From: Sporomusa acidovorans
GTDB taxonomy: Bacteria > Bacillota > Negativicutes > Sporomusales > Sporomusaceae
Assembly: GCF_900101845.1 (NCBI RefSeq)
Contig: NZ_FNAM01000018.1
Span: 41,533-105,532 of the forward strand
Reading direction: 5' to 3'
Length of the DNA stretch: 64,000 bases
Part shown: positions 35,417-44,846 of the stretch, piece after piece
Layout: every line of letters starts with the position of its first letter
Numbering within the stretch: position 1 is the stretch's first letter
Position numbers and translations under genes: made by a program
Notes under the pieces: model-generated
The model's database searches: none
Told to the model about the DNA's origin: nothing
Seen by the model: only the letters and a program-made list of their open reading frames with translations

Positions 35417-36184
35417 TTAGGGAACAATAATCATTTCTCCATTTGGCCGATCATTATGCAGTACAACTTGGTAACGATAACGGTCAGATCTGTATATGTT
35501 ATAAGAAAATTCCACCAGTTCGTTTTCCACATAAGCAAAACGTTCCATGATTAAAACAGGATCTTTCTTTTTTATTTGCAAAATATGCGCTACTTTCTCA
35601 GAAGCCGCGCCTGCCGAAATAGTTTGATCTGCCTTTGTTAAATTTAAATTCAGCTTTTTTGCGGCCATTTCATACAAACCTTCTAAAGCTAAGTCATCTT
35701 CTAACATCTTCTGTCCATATTTAGCTCGCCAAAAACTTTCCACATAAACTAACGGCTTGTCATTGCACTTATGTAACTTCTCAAACATGACTAATTCATT
35801 TTCTTGAAAAGCCTCCAATGCCGGAAATTGATTAAGTAACTTAGAATTTACGCTTACTAATTTAGATGAAAAAATTTCGGCACTGGGAATAAACCCTTTA
35901 GCCCGTATTTCTTCGAAAAAGCCGGTAAGTCGACCTAAAGACTCGTTTAGTTGTTCTTTTCTTATAAATGTTCCTTTTCCCGGCTTACGTTCCAGCCAGC
36001 CCTCTTTAACCAATTGCTTTACTGCCCGGCGGACAGTAGTGCCACTTACATTATATTTTTCCATAATTTCTCTGTCAGTCAGAAAAATATCATCAATACT
36101 CCAATGACCTTTTTCAATACAATTACGTAATTCATTGGTTAGCTGATAATGTAGCTGTACCGGAACTTCCTTATCAAGCGACAT
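35417..36184 (-). CDS. GntR/HutC-family transcriptional regulator
   Basis: About 255 residues. The N-terminal winged helix (TDREIMEKYNVSGTTVRRAVKQLVKEGWLERKPGKGTFI) is joined to a UTRA effector domain (about residues 90-245). Start ATG 36184 is preferred; the GTG at 36211 has no ribosome binding site. It probably represses the two flanking promoters until a sugar-phosphate-like effector binds. Confidence 0.88.
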   Translation of the reverse strand: MSLDKEVPVQLHYQLTNELRNCIEKGHWSIDDIFLTDREIMEKYNVSGTTVRRAVKQLVKEGWLERKPGKGTFIRKEQLNESLGRLTGFFEEIRAKGFIPSAEIFSSKLVSVNSKLLNQFPALEAFQENELVMFEKLHKCNDKPLVYVESFWRAKYGQKMLEDDLALEGLYEMAAKKLNLNLTKADQTISAGAASEKVAHILQIKKKDPVLIMERFAYVENELVEFSYNIYRSDRYRYQVVLHNDRPNGEMIIVP

Positions 36185-36256
36185 TCGGCAATCTACCCTT
36201 TCGTTTCTCACATATCTGCATTTATTATAAATCTTTTATACCTATTTTAACACAAA

Positions 36257-36469
36257 TTACTCATTATGTGAAAACGGGGAGAAACTGTTTGCTAAGACGC
36301 CTACAATCGGAAAACAAACAGGTGCCTGCCACGGCCAATGTGTTGGATCTCCCTGCCATATATATTGCGTATTATTTTTTTTCAAGCTGCACATTTCCGA
36401 GCCTTTTGACTTTACCGAAATGGCAATGCAATCGTTCGCTAAATCGATAACCACTTTACTAGCCTCCAA
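36257..36469 (-). pseudogene. Remnant of an aldose 1-epimerase (LacX-like)
   Basis: Only 70 codons remain. They match the N-terminus of LacX-type aldose epimerases (GSEMCSLKKNNTQYIWQGDPTHW, PVCFPIVGVLAN), then stop at TAA. The family normally has about 290 residues, and there is no room for the rest before gntR, so the gene has lost its 3' part by deletion. Confidence 0.75.
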
Positions 36470-36489
36470 GTCTCCAGTAAATACCCGAC

Positions 36490-36521
36490 TGCCTGAAAAT
36501 CCATAAATAGATTTTCAGGCA
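36490..36521 (-). repeat. Hairpin after the MDR dehydrogenase gene
   Basis: A perfect 12-bp stem, TGCCTGAAAATC with GATTTTCAGGCA, and an 8-base loop. No T-run follows on the minus strand, so it may stop decay or weaken transcription rather than end it. Confidence 0.55.
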
Positions 36522-36546
36522 ACAAAGTATGCTAATAAATTGTGTG

Positions 36547-37563
36547 TTATCCTTTTTTAACTTTTACTAATACTTTTGTCCCTTTTACGCCGCCCAGAGC
36601 TTCCTCAAAAGCTTCCTGAATTTCATCTAAAGAGAATAGTTTATCTGAAACAATCTTACGCAATTCATTTTTGAATGGCGATGACATTATTTGCGCAGCT
36701 TTTTCAACATCGGATTTAACGTACATCTGGCTGCCGATCACCATTATTTCCCGCTTGCATAATTCAAATAGATTAACTTCTTCACTACGGTCAAACGTTC
36801 CCAAAATAACTAAAACTTCCGGAGCCGGGTCACAGGTAATTATTGAATTTAAAACAGCTTTGTTACCGGTGCATTCAAATATCACAGGCCGCATTCCGCC
36901 CAGGGAAATATCCTGCACGCTTTCATGTACTTGCAAGCCTAATTTTTCTGCTAATTTTTTTCTTTGCTTATTTACTTCCACGATATGCACTGTCATATTA
37001 TGAAACTGCTTTAAATATAAGGCTATTGCTAGTCCAATCGTTCCTGCCCCGGTAATAATAGCCTGCGAGGCTTTATAAGGTACTTGATTTAATAATGCCA
37101 CACTATGTACCACAACCGCCATCGGTTCTAGTAAAGCTCCGTCAATTGCATCGCATCCTTCCGGCAACCGCACTAGATTTTCTATCGGCACAGCCACTTT
37201 ATCGGCAAAGCAGCCTGGCATTTGGAACCCGATAACCCGCCGATTTACACATAAATTGGGATAACCGTTCTGACAATACACGCATTCCTGGCAACCTACC
37301 AGCGGCACAATAGCAACTTTATCCCCAATTTTGAAATCGTGGTTACCCTCAGAAATATCCACAATAATGCCGGAGGCCTCGTGTCCAGGGGCAAAAGCCG
37401 TCGGCGGCTTAACTTTGGGATGTTTTCCCAAATATACATGCAACTCTGAACCACAAACGCCGCAAAATTCCACATTGATGATTGCATACCCCGGCGTGCG
37501 GGTCACTTCCGGTACTTCTCTTATTTCCATAACTTTAGGTTTGGCAATTATTGCCTCACGCAT
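36547..37563 (-). CDS. Zinc-dependent MDR alcohol/polyol dehydrogenase
   Basis: About 338 residues. The catalytic zinc ligands lie in FCGVCGSE and APGHEASG, the structural zinc in GCQECVYCQNGYPNLC, and the NAD(P) loop in ITGAGTIGLAIALYL. It resembles sorbitol/idonate dehydrogenases, oxidising a polyol or sugar acid to a keto form. ATG 37563 follows GGGGGGATAATT. It directly follows the transporter gene, so it is likely the entry step. Confidence 0.85.
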   Translation of the reverse strand: MREAIIAKPKVMEIREVPEVTRTPGYAIINVEFCGVCGSELHVYLGKHPKVKPPTAFAPGHEASGIIVDISEGNHDFKIGDKVAIVPLVGCQECVYCQNGYPNLCVNRRVIGFQMPGCFADKVAVPIENLVRLPEGCDAIDGALLEPMAVVVHSVALLNQVPYKASQAIITGAGTIGLAIALYLKQFHNMTVHIVEVNKQRKKLAEKLGLQVHESVQDISLGGMRPVIFECTGNKAVLNSIITCDPAPEVLVILGTFDRSEEVNLFELCKREIMVIGSQMYVKSDVEKAAQIMSSPFKNELRKIVSDKLFSLDEIQEAFEEALGGVKGTKVLVKVKKG

Positions 37564-37577
37564 AATTATCCCCCCGT

Positions 37578-38897
37578 TCAAATACTCGCTTCTTCGTCTT
37601 CCATTTCCGATACGTCTTTCTTAAAGGTTTCGGCTGCCAGATAAGTACAAATAAAGGACAATAACGATATCACACAGAGATAGCCGGCTACATGCCAGGG
37701 CTGACCACCGCCGGTAGCCAATAAGGTTGTAGCGATTAACGGTGTAAATCCGCCAATTATTGCTGAGCCTTGATAAGCAATTGATAATCCACTGTATCTT
37801 ACTTGCGTGCCAACCAATTCAGAGAAAAATACTGACTGCACGGAAAACATCAACGTCGGTCCAAATGTATAACCTAAAATAATAGCTATCCATAATATAT
37901 TCATGTCCTTCATGTTAACCAGATAGAAAAACGGAAAGGCAAACAGTGTTAAAAATCCAGCGCCCGCCATATATACTGGCCGGCGACCAATTTTATCCGA
38001 AATATAACCAAATAGCGGACAGATAAACATACCAATAATAGATGCAATCAATATGCCTGTTAGCGCATCATTTTTCGACATTCCCAAATTATTGCTGATA
38101 TAGGCAATACAAAATGCATTTAAGATATTGGAAGATACGGTTTCCCCTAGACGTGCGCCAAAAGCAATCATGATGTTTTTAGGATATTTCTTAAATAACT
38201 CAAACAGAGGAATCTTCGAGCCCTTGTTCTTTGCTTTCATTTTTTCGAATTCAGGGGTTTCCGATACATTCGAACGAATAAACACGCCGAGAATCAATAA
38301 CACAACACTAATTAAAAAGGGAATCCGCCAGCCCCAGCTTAATAAGTCGGCTTCCGGCATCTTACTAATGATTGCAAATACACCTGTAGCTAACAATATT
38401 CCCCCCGAAGTAGCAGACTGAGGTAAACTTCCCCAAAAGCCACGCTCGCTACGGGGCGCATGCTCGATTGTTATGAGTGCTGCGCCGCCATATTCACCGC
38501 CAAGGCCAATTCCTTGCAGGATACGCATTATCGTCAACAAAATTGGTGCCCATATGCCAATCTGATTATAGGTTGGTAATAATCCAATAAAACAAGTACC
38601 AAGTCCCATAATCATTATCGTCATAATTAAGATTTTCTTGCGGCCTATTTTATCTCCGTAATGTCCAAAAATAATACCGCCTAGTGGTCTGGCAACAAAA
38701 CCGACGCCGAAGGTAGCAAAGGCTAAAATTGTTCCCATTACCGCATCCATTTGTGGAAAAAATAATTTATTAAACACCAAGGCGGACGCTGTTCCATAAA
38801 TAAAAAAGTCATACCATTCCATTAAGGCCCCTGCATAGCTACCAAGAACAACTTTCATCATTTGCTTTTTGTTCGCATTTTGTTGTTGATCATCCAT
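37578..38897 (-). CDS. MFS transporter, metabolite:H+ symporter (MHS) family
   Basis: 439 residues with the MHS signature ALMEWYDFFIYGTASALVF in helix 1, the GHYGDKIGRKK loop and GIGLGGEYGGAAL. Twelve membrane segments are expected. Relatives import proline/betaine, shikimate or dicarboxylates. The substrate is presumably that of the downstream catabolic genes. A candidate operator lies 140 bases upstream. Confidence 0.87.
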   Translation of the reverse strand: MDDQQQNANKKQMMKVVLGSYAGALMEWYDFFIYGTASALVFNKLFFPQMDAVMGTILAFATFGVGFVARPLGGIIFGHYGDKIGRKKILIMTIMIMGLGTCFIGLLPTYNQIGIWAPILLTIMRILQGIGLGGEYGGAALITIEHAPRSERGFWGSLPQSATSGGILLATGVFAIISKMPEADLLSWGWRIPFLISVVLLILGVFIRSNVSETPEFEKMKAKNKGSKIPLFELFKKYPKNIMIAFGARLGETVSSNILNAFCIAYISNNLGMSKNDALTGILIASIIGMFICPLFGYISDKIGRRPVYMAGAGFLTLFAFPFFYLVNMKDMNILWIAIILGYTFGPTLMFSVQSVFFSELVGTQVRYSGLSIAYQGSAIIGGFTPLIATTLLATGGGQPWHVAGYLCVISLLSFICTYLAAETFKKDVSEMEDEEASI

Positions 38898-39023
38898 TAA
38901 CCCTGCCCCCTTTTTGTAGTTTTTCCTTTTATCGAAAAGCTTGTTCGTATAATGTCTAAAACATCCCCTCCCAAGTCTAAATTGTTTTTATTTTTGCATT
39001 TATCTGTCTATATTGTATCTTAT

Positions 39024-39077
39024 ATAATATAACCTGTCAAATATATTTTGTAAGATATATTTGACAGGTTATATTAT
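39024..39077. repeat. 23-bp inverted repeat enclosing the GntR operator
   Basis: Arms 39024-39046 and 39055-39077 are perfect complements (ATAACCTGTCAAATATAT in the left arm) around an 8-base centre. The inner part matches the operator upstream of the aldolase. It is probably the main GntR binding site upstream of the transporter; it could also form a hairpin in RNA. Confidence 0.65.
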
Positions 39078-39152
39078 TTGATGATTGGATCTTTGTTTTC
39101 ACTGATTTTGTTATTGGGGAAATGTTACTAATCTCTTAATAATTTGTTATGC

Positions 39153-39185
39153 AAAAAAGCCATTCCAAGATTGGAATGGCTTTTT
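39153..39185. terminator. Terminator downstream of the ABC-F gene
   Basis: AAAAAGCCATTCCA pairs with TGGAATGGCTTTTT around a 4-base loop, with T-runs on both strands. Confidence 0.9.
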
Positions 39186-39220
39186 GAATAAACTAGTAAA
39201 ACCCAGGAATACATGAGTAG

Positions 39221-40777
39221 CTACACAATCTTTGTCGTCCAGTCCTCCACGTTCCAGACAGCCGTAACCCAATCCTCATAAAAATCAGGTTCGTGCGACA
39301 CCAGGAGAACCGTACCTTTATACTCGACAAGTGCCCGTTTTAATTCGGCTTTGGCCTCAACATCCAGATGATTGGTGGGTTCGTCCAGCACCAGCCAGTT
39401 AATGTCTTTGAGCATAAGCTTGCATAACCGCACTTTGGCATTTTCGCCACCACTTAACACCATCATTTGACTGGTGATATGCTCGTTTGTCAAACCACAG
39501 CGCGCCAGTGCGGCCCTTACTTCAAAATTAGTCAAACCGGGGAACTCGTCCCATACTTCTTCCATGGCAGTCCGGCTGTTATTACGGCTGGATTCCTGTT
39601 CAAAGTAGCCGGGCTGCAGATAGTCGCCCAGTTCAACCGTACCGGCAACAGGCTGGATAAACCCCAGCAAGGTTTTCAATAATGTCGATTTCCCCAAACC
39701 GTTAACGCCTCTGATGGCTACCTTTTGCCCGCGTTCAAGCACAATATCCACCGGCTTGGTAAGCGGCTCATCATAGCCCAGCACCAAACCCTTGGCCTCA
39801 ACGATAAACCGGGCAGGTGTCCGTGCCTCGCGGAACTGGAAGGTAGGTTTCGGCTTCTCCCGTGGCTTTTCCAGTATTTCCATTTTATCCAGTCGCTTTT
39901 GACGGCTGTTCGCCATCCCCCGGGTCGCAACCCGCGCCTTGTTGCGGGCAATGAAGTCCTCCAGACGGTCAACCTCTTGCTGCTGCCGTTCGTAGGCTTT
40001 GGCCTCCTGGCTCTTGCGCATAGCATACATTTGCCGAAATTGCTCGTAGTCACCCGTATAACGGGTAAGTATAGCATTTTCCACATGGTAGATGACGTTC
40101 ACTACTTCATTCAAAAACGGAATATCATGGGAAACAAGAATAAAGCTGTTTTCGTACTCTTTGAGATAACGCTTCAGCCATTCAATATATTCAAAGTCAA
40201 GATAGTTTGTAGGTTCGTCCAGAATAAGAATAGTGGGATTTTGTAAAAGCAGCTTAGTTAAGAGCACCTTGGTGCACTGGCCGCCGCTTAAATCAGTCAC
40301 ATCCCGTTCAAGCCCGATATCCCCCAGCCCCAAGCCATTCGCCACTTCCTCAATTTTGGCGTCAATAGTGTAAAAGCCGCCATGTTCAAGCATGTCTTGG
40401 ATTTCGCCGACTTCTTCCATCATTTTTTCTACTTCTTCCGGAGAAGCTTCGCCCATTTTATCATACAACCCCAGCATCTCGGTTTCCATGTCAAACATCT
40501 TTTGAAAAGCTTCCCGCAATACTTCACGGATGCTTTTTCCCTTAGTCAAAACAGAATGCTGGTCAAGATAACCGACAGTAACGCGATTAGACCACTCCAC
40601 TTTGCCTTCATCCGGTGTCAATTGGCCGGTAATAATATTTAAAAAGGTTGATTTTCCTTCGCCGTTAGCCCCAACTAGACCTACATGTTCACCTTTCAAC
40701 AGGCGGAAGGAAGCCTCCGTAAGGATGGCGCGGGCACCAAAACCGTGAGATACATTATCAACAGTTAAAACACTCAT
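39221..40777 (-). CDS. ABC-F family ATPase (ribosome-associated, YbiT/Uup-like)
   Basis: 518 residues: two ABC domains with Walker A motifs GANGEGKST and GVNGLGKST, signature motifs LSGGQ and LSGGE, and a charged inter-domain linker (about residues 240-320). There are no membrane segments. ABC-F proteins act on the ribosomal E site in translation regulation or antibiotic protection. Which subfamily this is cannot be decided here. It is monocistronic, with its own terminator. Confidence 0.9.
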   Translation of the reverse strand: MSVLTVDNVSHGFGARAILTEASFRLLKGEHVGLVGANGEGKSTFLNIITGQLTPDEGKVEWSNRVTVGYLDQHSVLTKGKSIREVLREAFQKMFDMETEMLGLYDKMGEASPEEVEKMMEEVGEIQDMLEHGGFYTIDAKIEEVANGLGLGDIGLERDVTDLSGGQCTKVLLTKLLLQNPTILILDEPTNYLDFEYIEWLKRYLKEYENSFILVSHDIPFLNEVVNVIYHVENAILTRYTGDYEQFRQMYAMRKSQEAKAYERQQQEVDRLEDFIARNKARVATRGMANSRQKRLDKMEILEKPREKPKPTFQFREARTPARFIVEAKGLVLGYDEPLTKPVDIVLERGQKVAIRGVNGLGKSTLLKTLLGFIQPVAGTVELGDYLQPGYFEQESSRNNSRTAMEEVWDEFPGLTNFEVRAALARCGLTNEHITSQMMVLSGGENAKVRLCKLMLKDINWLVLDEPTNHLDVEAKAELKRALVEYKGTVLLVSHEPDFYEDWVTAVWNVEDWTTKIV

Positions 40778-41196
40778 TTTTTGCTCCTTAATTAAATATG
40801 TAGCAATACCTTTCTATTTTAGCGTAAGGTTCCCATAACTGTCAAAATCCTTTTTTATGTCTATTTTTTTGTTTTTACTCTGTATTGTTCCTATAATTAG
40901 GGATTTTTGTCCTCGCCGTCAACAAGGAATGCCCCAGATAAACAGGCCTAACCGCTATAACATTTTCACCAATCGACAATTATTTTGTTTTGCCCATTGC
41001 TGCGCATATTTTGCGGATTGTATACTTTTTTATTACAAGTCCTTTCCTATTGCACCAGTTTACATGTTAGCGTTATAATTTTACCATATTCAGCAATATG
41101 CTAATTTAATTATGTGAGGTGGAGACAAATGTTTAAAAAAATAGAATAATTTTACTATTTTTCCGTTATTTTTTAATAATGCATAGGAGGGTAATA
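40778..41196. other. Intergenic region upstream of the binding-lipoprotein gene
   Basis: About 420 bases without a gene. A good -10 box (TATAAT, 41074-41079) has only a poor -35 (TTGCAC) 18 bases before it. Nothing else stands out. Confidence 0.4.
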
Positions 41197-42363
41197 ATGG
41201 TAAAGAGATTTCGTTACATTGGTTACCTTGTACTTATTCTTATCCTAATTACCGGTCTGGTTGCCGGCTGCGGGAGCAGTGAAAGCAAAGACATCAAAAT
41301 TGGTATGGTCTACGAGTTAACAGGTAATACGGCTTCTTACGGAACTTCCGCCGCCAACGGCGCCAAACTGGCTTTCAAAGAAATCAACGCCAAAGGGGGC
41401 CTACTGGGAAAACAAATCCAGTTGGTTATTGCCGATAATAAAGGTGAACCTTCCGAATCAACCAATGCTATGTCGAAAGTAATTACCCAGGATAAAGTAA
41501 TCGCAGTTACTGGCTTTACCGTCAGTTCCTGTGGAATTGCCGGGTCGGCTGTGGCCGAAGCCAACAAAATTCCTTTTGTTGCCGCCGCCACTGTCAACCC
41601 CAGAGTTACCATCAATGATCAAACCGGTAAAGTAAAAGATTATACCTTCCGGGCTTGCTTTATTGACACGTTTCAAGGCACAGTGGGTGCCAACTTCGCC
41701 TTAAACAGCCTGAAAGCCAAAAAGGCCGCCATTATGACGGATAATTCCAGTGACTATAGCAAAGGGTTAACCCAGATTTTTAAAGAAACCTTCCTGGCAG
41801 GAGGCGGCCAAATCCTTGCTGAAGAGGCCTACCTCCAGAAAGACCAGGATTTTAAATCCATCCTCACCAAAATTAAAGCCCAAAGCCCTGATCTGATCTA
41901 CATTCCCGGCTATTATGAAGACGTCGGCAAAATTGTCAAACAGGCGCGCGAGCTGGGTATAACGGTGCCGATTCTGGGAGCAGACGCCTGGGATTCGCCT
42001 AAATTAGTGGAAATTGGCGGTCCGCAGCCATTAAACAATACATACTTTACGAATTTTTATTCCGTAGAGGATAAAAACCCCACCTCCAACGCTTTCGTGG
42101 AAGCCTACAAGCAAGAATACGGTCAAATCCCGGATTCCATGGCGGCCATGGGTTATGATGCCGCCTATCTGCTGGTTGACGGCATTACCCGCGCGAACAG
42201 CACTGATCCCAATAAAATTCGTGAGGCGCTGGCCGCAACTCAAAGCTTTAAAAGCGTAAGCGGCGAAATGAAATTAAACGCTACGCACGATGCTGTCCGC
42301 GGCGTAGTCATCATTGAAATGAAAGACGGGAAGCAAGTTTACAAGGAAACGATCAAACCGTAA
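41197..42363 (+). CDS. Orphan branched-chain amino-acid-type ABC binding lipoprotein
   Basis: 388 residues. ATG 41197 follows AGGAGG. The lipoprotein signal ends in LVAGC, then a LivJ-type periplasmic binding domain follows (IGMVYELTGNTASYGTSAANGAKLA). It should bind an amino acid or other small carboxylate for a Liv-type transporter, but no liv permease or ATPase genes are in the window. The terminator after it shows it is transcribed alone. Confidence 0.88.
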   Translation: MVKRFRYIGYLVLILILITGLVAGCGSSESKDIKIGMVYELTGNTASYGTSAANGAKLAFKEINAKGGLLGKQIQLVIADNKGEPSESTNAMSKVITQDKVIAVTGFTVSSCGIAGSAVAEANKIPFVAAATVNPRVTINDQTGKVKDYTFRACFIDTFQGTVGANFALNSLKAKKAAIMTDNSSDYSKGLTQIFKETFLAGGGQILAEEAYLQKDQDFKSILTKIKAQSPDLIYIPGYYEDVGKIVKQARELGITVPILGADAWDSPKLVEIGGPQPLNNTYFTNFYSVEDKNPTSNAFVEAYKQEYGQIPDSMAAMGYDAAYLLVDGITRANSTDPNKIREALAATQSFKSVSGEMKLNATHDAVRGVVIIEMKDGKQVYKETIKP

Positions 42364-42403
42364 AGCTTTCCCGCTTCTTTGAATGAATCCATTGGCCAAA
42401 CAA

Positions 42404-42464
42404 AAAAGCGAGACTGCTCATGTGTTCGCAAATCACTGTGAACCGTCCAGGCAGTCTCGCTTTT
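42404..42464. terminator. Bidirectional terminator between convergent genes
   Basis: AAAGCGAGACTGC pairs with GCAGTCTCGCTTT around a loop of about 33 bases, with A/T-runs outside. Confidence 0.8.
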
Positions 42465-42486
42465 ATTTATATAGCATCTAAAAAAT

Positions 42487-43251
42487 TTACAATACCTTGT
42501 TTAAAAAGGCTTTTGTCCGCGGCTGCGACGGTGAGCCAAAGATGGTTGCCGGCAGCCCTTCTTCCACAATTTCACCGTTATCCATGAAAATGACCCTGTT
42601 GGCCACCTCCCGGGCAAAAGCCATTTCGTGAGTAACAACAATCATAGTCATATGTTCTTCCGCCAGCTGGCGCATGGTTTTCAGGACCTCGCCGGTAAGC
42701 TCCGGGTCAAGCGCCGATGTCGGCTCGTCAAACAGCATAATATCCGGATTCATCGCCAGTGCTCTGGCAATGGCTACCCGTTGCTTTTGGCCGCCAGACA
42801 GCCTGGACGGATACACGTCCCGTTTTTCCGCCAGTCCGACCTTGCGCAGCAGATCCTCGGCCTTAGGCACAATCGCCTCTTGCCTCATGCCTTTGACGGT
42901 AATGGGTGCTTCAATGAGATTTTCCAACACGGTCAGATGGGGAAATAAATTAAATTGCTGAAACACCATTCCCATCCGCCGGCAGATTTTTCTAACCTCC
43001 GTCTCGGCAGCGTAATTGACTTTCCCCTCACCGTGATCAGTCGCCAACACATCGCCTTCAATTTCGATAGTTCCCCGGTCAATGGTTTCCAGCCTGTTCA
43101 GACAGCGTAAAAACGTACTTTTCCCTGAGCCCGAAGGACCGATAATGGCAATTACCTCGCCTTTGTCCACTGCCAGTGATATGCCTTTTAGTACCTCAAG
43201 TTGATTAAACTGCTTATAAATAGAAACTGCTTTAATCATATTCATAACCAT
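42487..43251 (-). CDS. Polar amino acid ABC transporter ATPase (GlnQ type)
   Basis: 254 residues: Walker [10 protein letters not shown], signature LSGGQ, Walker [15 protein letters not shown] and the H-loop VVTHEM. It powers uptake of a polar amino acid or cystine with the permease and binding protein encoded upstream. Start ATG 43251 has AGGAG. A 14-residue insert ([14 protein letters not shown]) lies after the Walker A region. Confidence 0.92.
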   Translation of the reverse strand: MVMNMIKAVSIYKQFNQLEVLKGISLAVDKGEVIAIIGPSGSGKSTFLRCLNRLETIDRGTIEIEGDVLATDHGEGKVNYAAETEVRKICRRMGMVFQQFNLFPHLTVLENLIEAPITVKGMRQEAIVPKAEDLLRKVGLAEKRDVYPSRLSGGQKQRVAIARALAMNPDIMLFDEPTSALDPELTGEVLKTMRQLAEEHMTMIVVTHEMAFAREVANRVIFMDNGEIVEEGLPATIFGSPSQPRTKAFLNKVL

Positions 43252-43257
43252 TTGCTC

Positions 43258-43911
43258 CTACTCGTCATATACGGCATACTTCTTTTCCAGCTTTTGAAAC
43301 ACCCAGGTGAGCACCAGGGTCATAATCAGATAAAAAACAGCAGCTACAATAAAAGGCATGGTATTAAAATCACGCTGGACAATGGCCCGGGTCGTTCTCA
43401 GTAAGTCATTCATTGCCAAAACGTAAATCAGGGAGGTATCTTTGACCAGGGTGATGGTCTCGTTGCTTACAGGCGGCAGCACTCTTTTTATTACCTGGGG
43501 TAAAATAATCCGGCGCATGGTTTGGATATAGGTCATGCCGAGAACCTTTGCCCCCTCATACTGGCCGCGGTCAATAGACTGAATGCCTGCCCGGAATATT
43601 TCGGCAAAATAGGCGGCATAGTTAAGCACAAAGGCCAGCAGCGCAGCCGGAAAATCCGACAGCCGGATGCCAACATACGGCAAGAACGGCAGACCGAAGT
43701 AAATAAATAAAAGCTGCAGCATCAGGGGCGTTCCCCGAAAGAGCCAGATATAGACGCCAACAGCCCCGCTCAAAGTCCTAAACCGGGAAATACGGGCCAA
43801 GGACAACAGCAATCCTAGTGGCAAAGAAAGGACAATGGTGGCAAAAAACATTTGCAGCGTCACAACCGTGCCTGCCAGCAGCGGCGGCAAAATTCCTAAT
43901 ACATAGTCCAT
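43258..43911 (-). CDS. Polar amino acid ABC transporter permease (HisM/GlnP type)
   Basis: 217 residues, about five membrane segments. The coupling motif (NYAAYFAEIFRAGIQSIDRGQYEGAKVLGMT) contacts the ATPase. It lies between the binding-protein and ATPase genes with gaps of 11 and 6 bases. Confidence 0.92.
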   Translation of the reverse strand: MDYVLGILPPLLAGTVVTLQMFFATIVLSLPLGLLLSLARISRFRTLSGAVGVYIWLFRGTPLMLQLLFIYFGLPFLPYVGIRLSDFPAALLAFVLNYAAYFAEIFRAGIQSIDRGQYEGAKVLGMTYIQTMRRIILPQVIKRVLPPVSNETITLVKDTSLIYVLAMNDLLRTTRAIVQRDFNTMPFIVAAVFYLIMTLVLTWVFQKLEKKYAVYDE

Positions 43912-43922
43912 TTATGTCTTCC

Positions 43923-44687
43923 TTACTTTACGATATCTTCGCCAAACCACTGCTGCGAAATTTTAGCCGAAGTACCGTCTTTTCTCATTTCATCCAGTGC
44001 CTTTTGCAGCTTGCCTACAAGTTCTTTATCGTCTTTTCGCAAGCCAACGCCATATTCTTCAGACCCGAAGTTATCTTTGAGGATTGTATATTCACCCGGC
44101 TTTTTAGCGATATAATAACGGCCGACAATTTCATCCACAACCACAGCGTCAAGCCGTCCGGCTTTTAAGTCCATCAGGGCGGCAACATTGTCGCCGAATT
44201 TTTTCAGTTCTTTGAAAGATTTCATGGTTGCGGCATCTTTTTCCAGGGCCTCAATACTGCTGCTGCCATCCTGCGCCCCCACTACCTTGCCTGCCAAATC
44301 GGCCTTGGTTTTGATCGGCGAATTAGCATCTACAACGATGATTTGGCGGTTTTCCATATAAGGCTTGGTAAAGAGAATATTCTCCTTACGCTTTTCGGTA
44401 ATGGTCAAGCCGTTCCACAGTACGTCAACCCGCTTGCCGCTAAGTTCGGCTTCCTTGCTGTTCCAGTCAATGGGTTTGAATTCCACTTCCATACCCAGCC
44501 GTTTGGCTGCTTCTTTGGCCATATCAACGTCAAAGCCGACAATCGTATTTTTATCATCCCGAAAACCCATAGGCGGAAAATTATCGTCAAGACCAACGAC
44601 GATTTTTTTCTTATCGGTCCCGCCGCAGCCGGCCACCAGCATTCCGGCCATCAGTACCACTAAAATAGCTGTCAGTACTTTTTTCAC
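43923..44687 (-). CDS. Polar amino acid ABC transporter substrate-binding lipoprotein
   Basis: About 254 residues. GTG 44687 after GGAGGAG starts a lipoprotein signal ending in MLVAGCGG; the longer frame to 44843 is not supported. SBP family 3: GLDDNFPPMGFRDDKNTIVGFDVDMAKEAAKRLG. The ligand is likely a polar amino acid. First gene of the transporter operon. Confidence 0.9.
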   Translation of the reverse strand: MKKVLTAILVVLMAGMLVAGCGGTDKKKIVVGLDDNFPPMGFRDDKNTIVGFDVDMAKEAAKRLGMEVEFKPIDWNSKEAELSGKRVDVLWNGLTITEKRKENILFTKPYMENRQIIVVDANSPIKTKADLAGKVVGAQDGSSSIEALEKDAATMKSFKELKKFGDNVAALMDLKAGRLDAVVVDEIVGRYYIAKKPGEYTILKDNFGSEEYGVGLRKDDKELVGKLQKALDEMRKDGTSAKISQQWFGEDIVK

Positions 44688-44846
44688 ATTAACTCCTCCA
44701 CTCTCCCAAATTCTATCTCTATTGTACTTTAACGTATTAAAGTTTGGAAGTAATAAAAAGCGCCGTTTGGGCAAACGGCATGGTATTTGTACAAAAAATC
44801 GTGCATTTACGGCATAATTCACAGGATATTGTTCTTTTAGCAAAGA

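Larger units (their letters stand above)
38898..39220. other. Intergenic region upstream of the MHS transporter
   Basis: Contains the long inverted repeat/operator (39024-39077) and the ABC-F terminator (39153-39185). No gene was found. Promoter boxes for the transporter could not be chosen among the AT-rich stretches. Confidence 0.5.
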
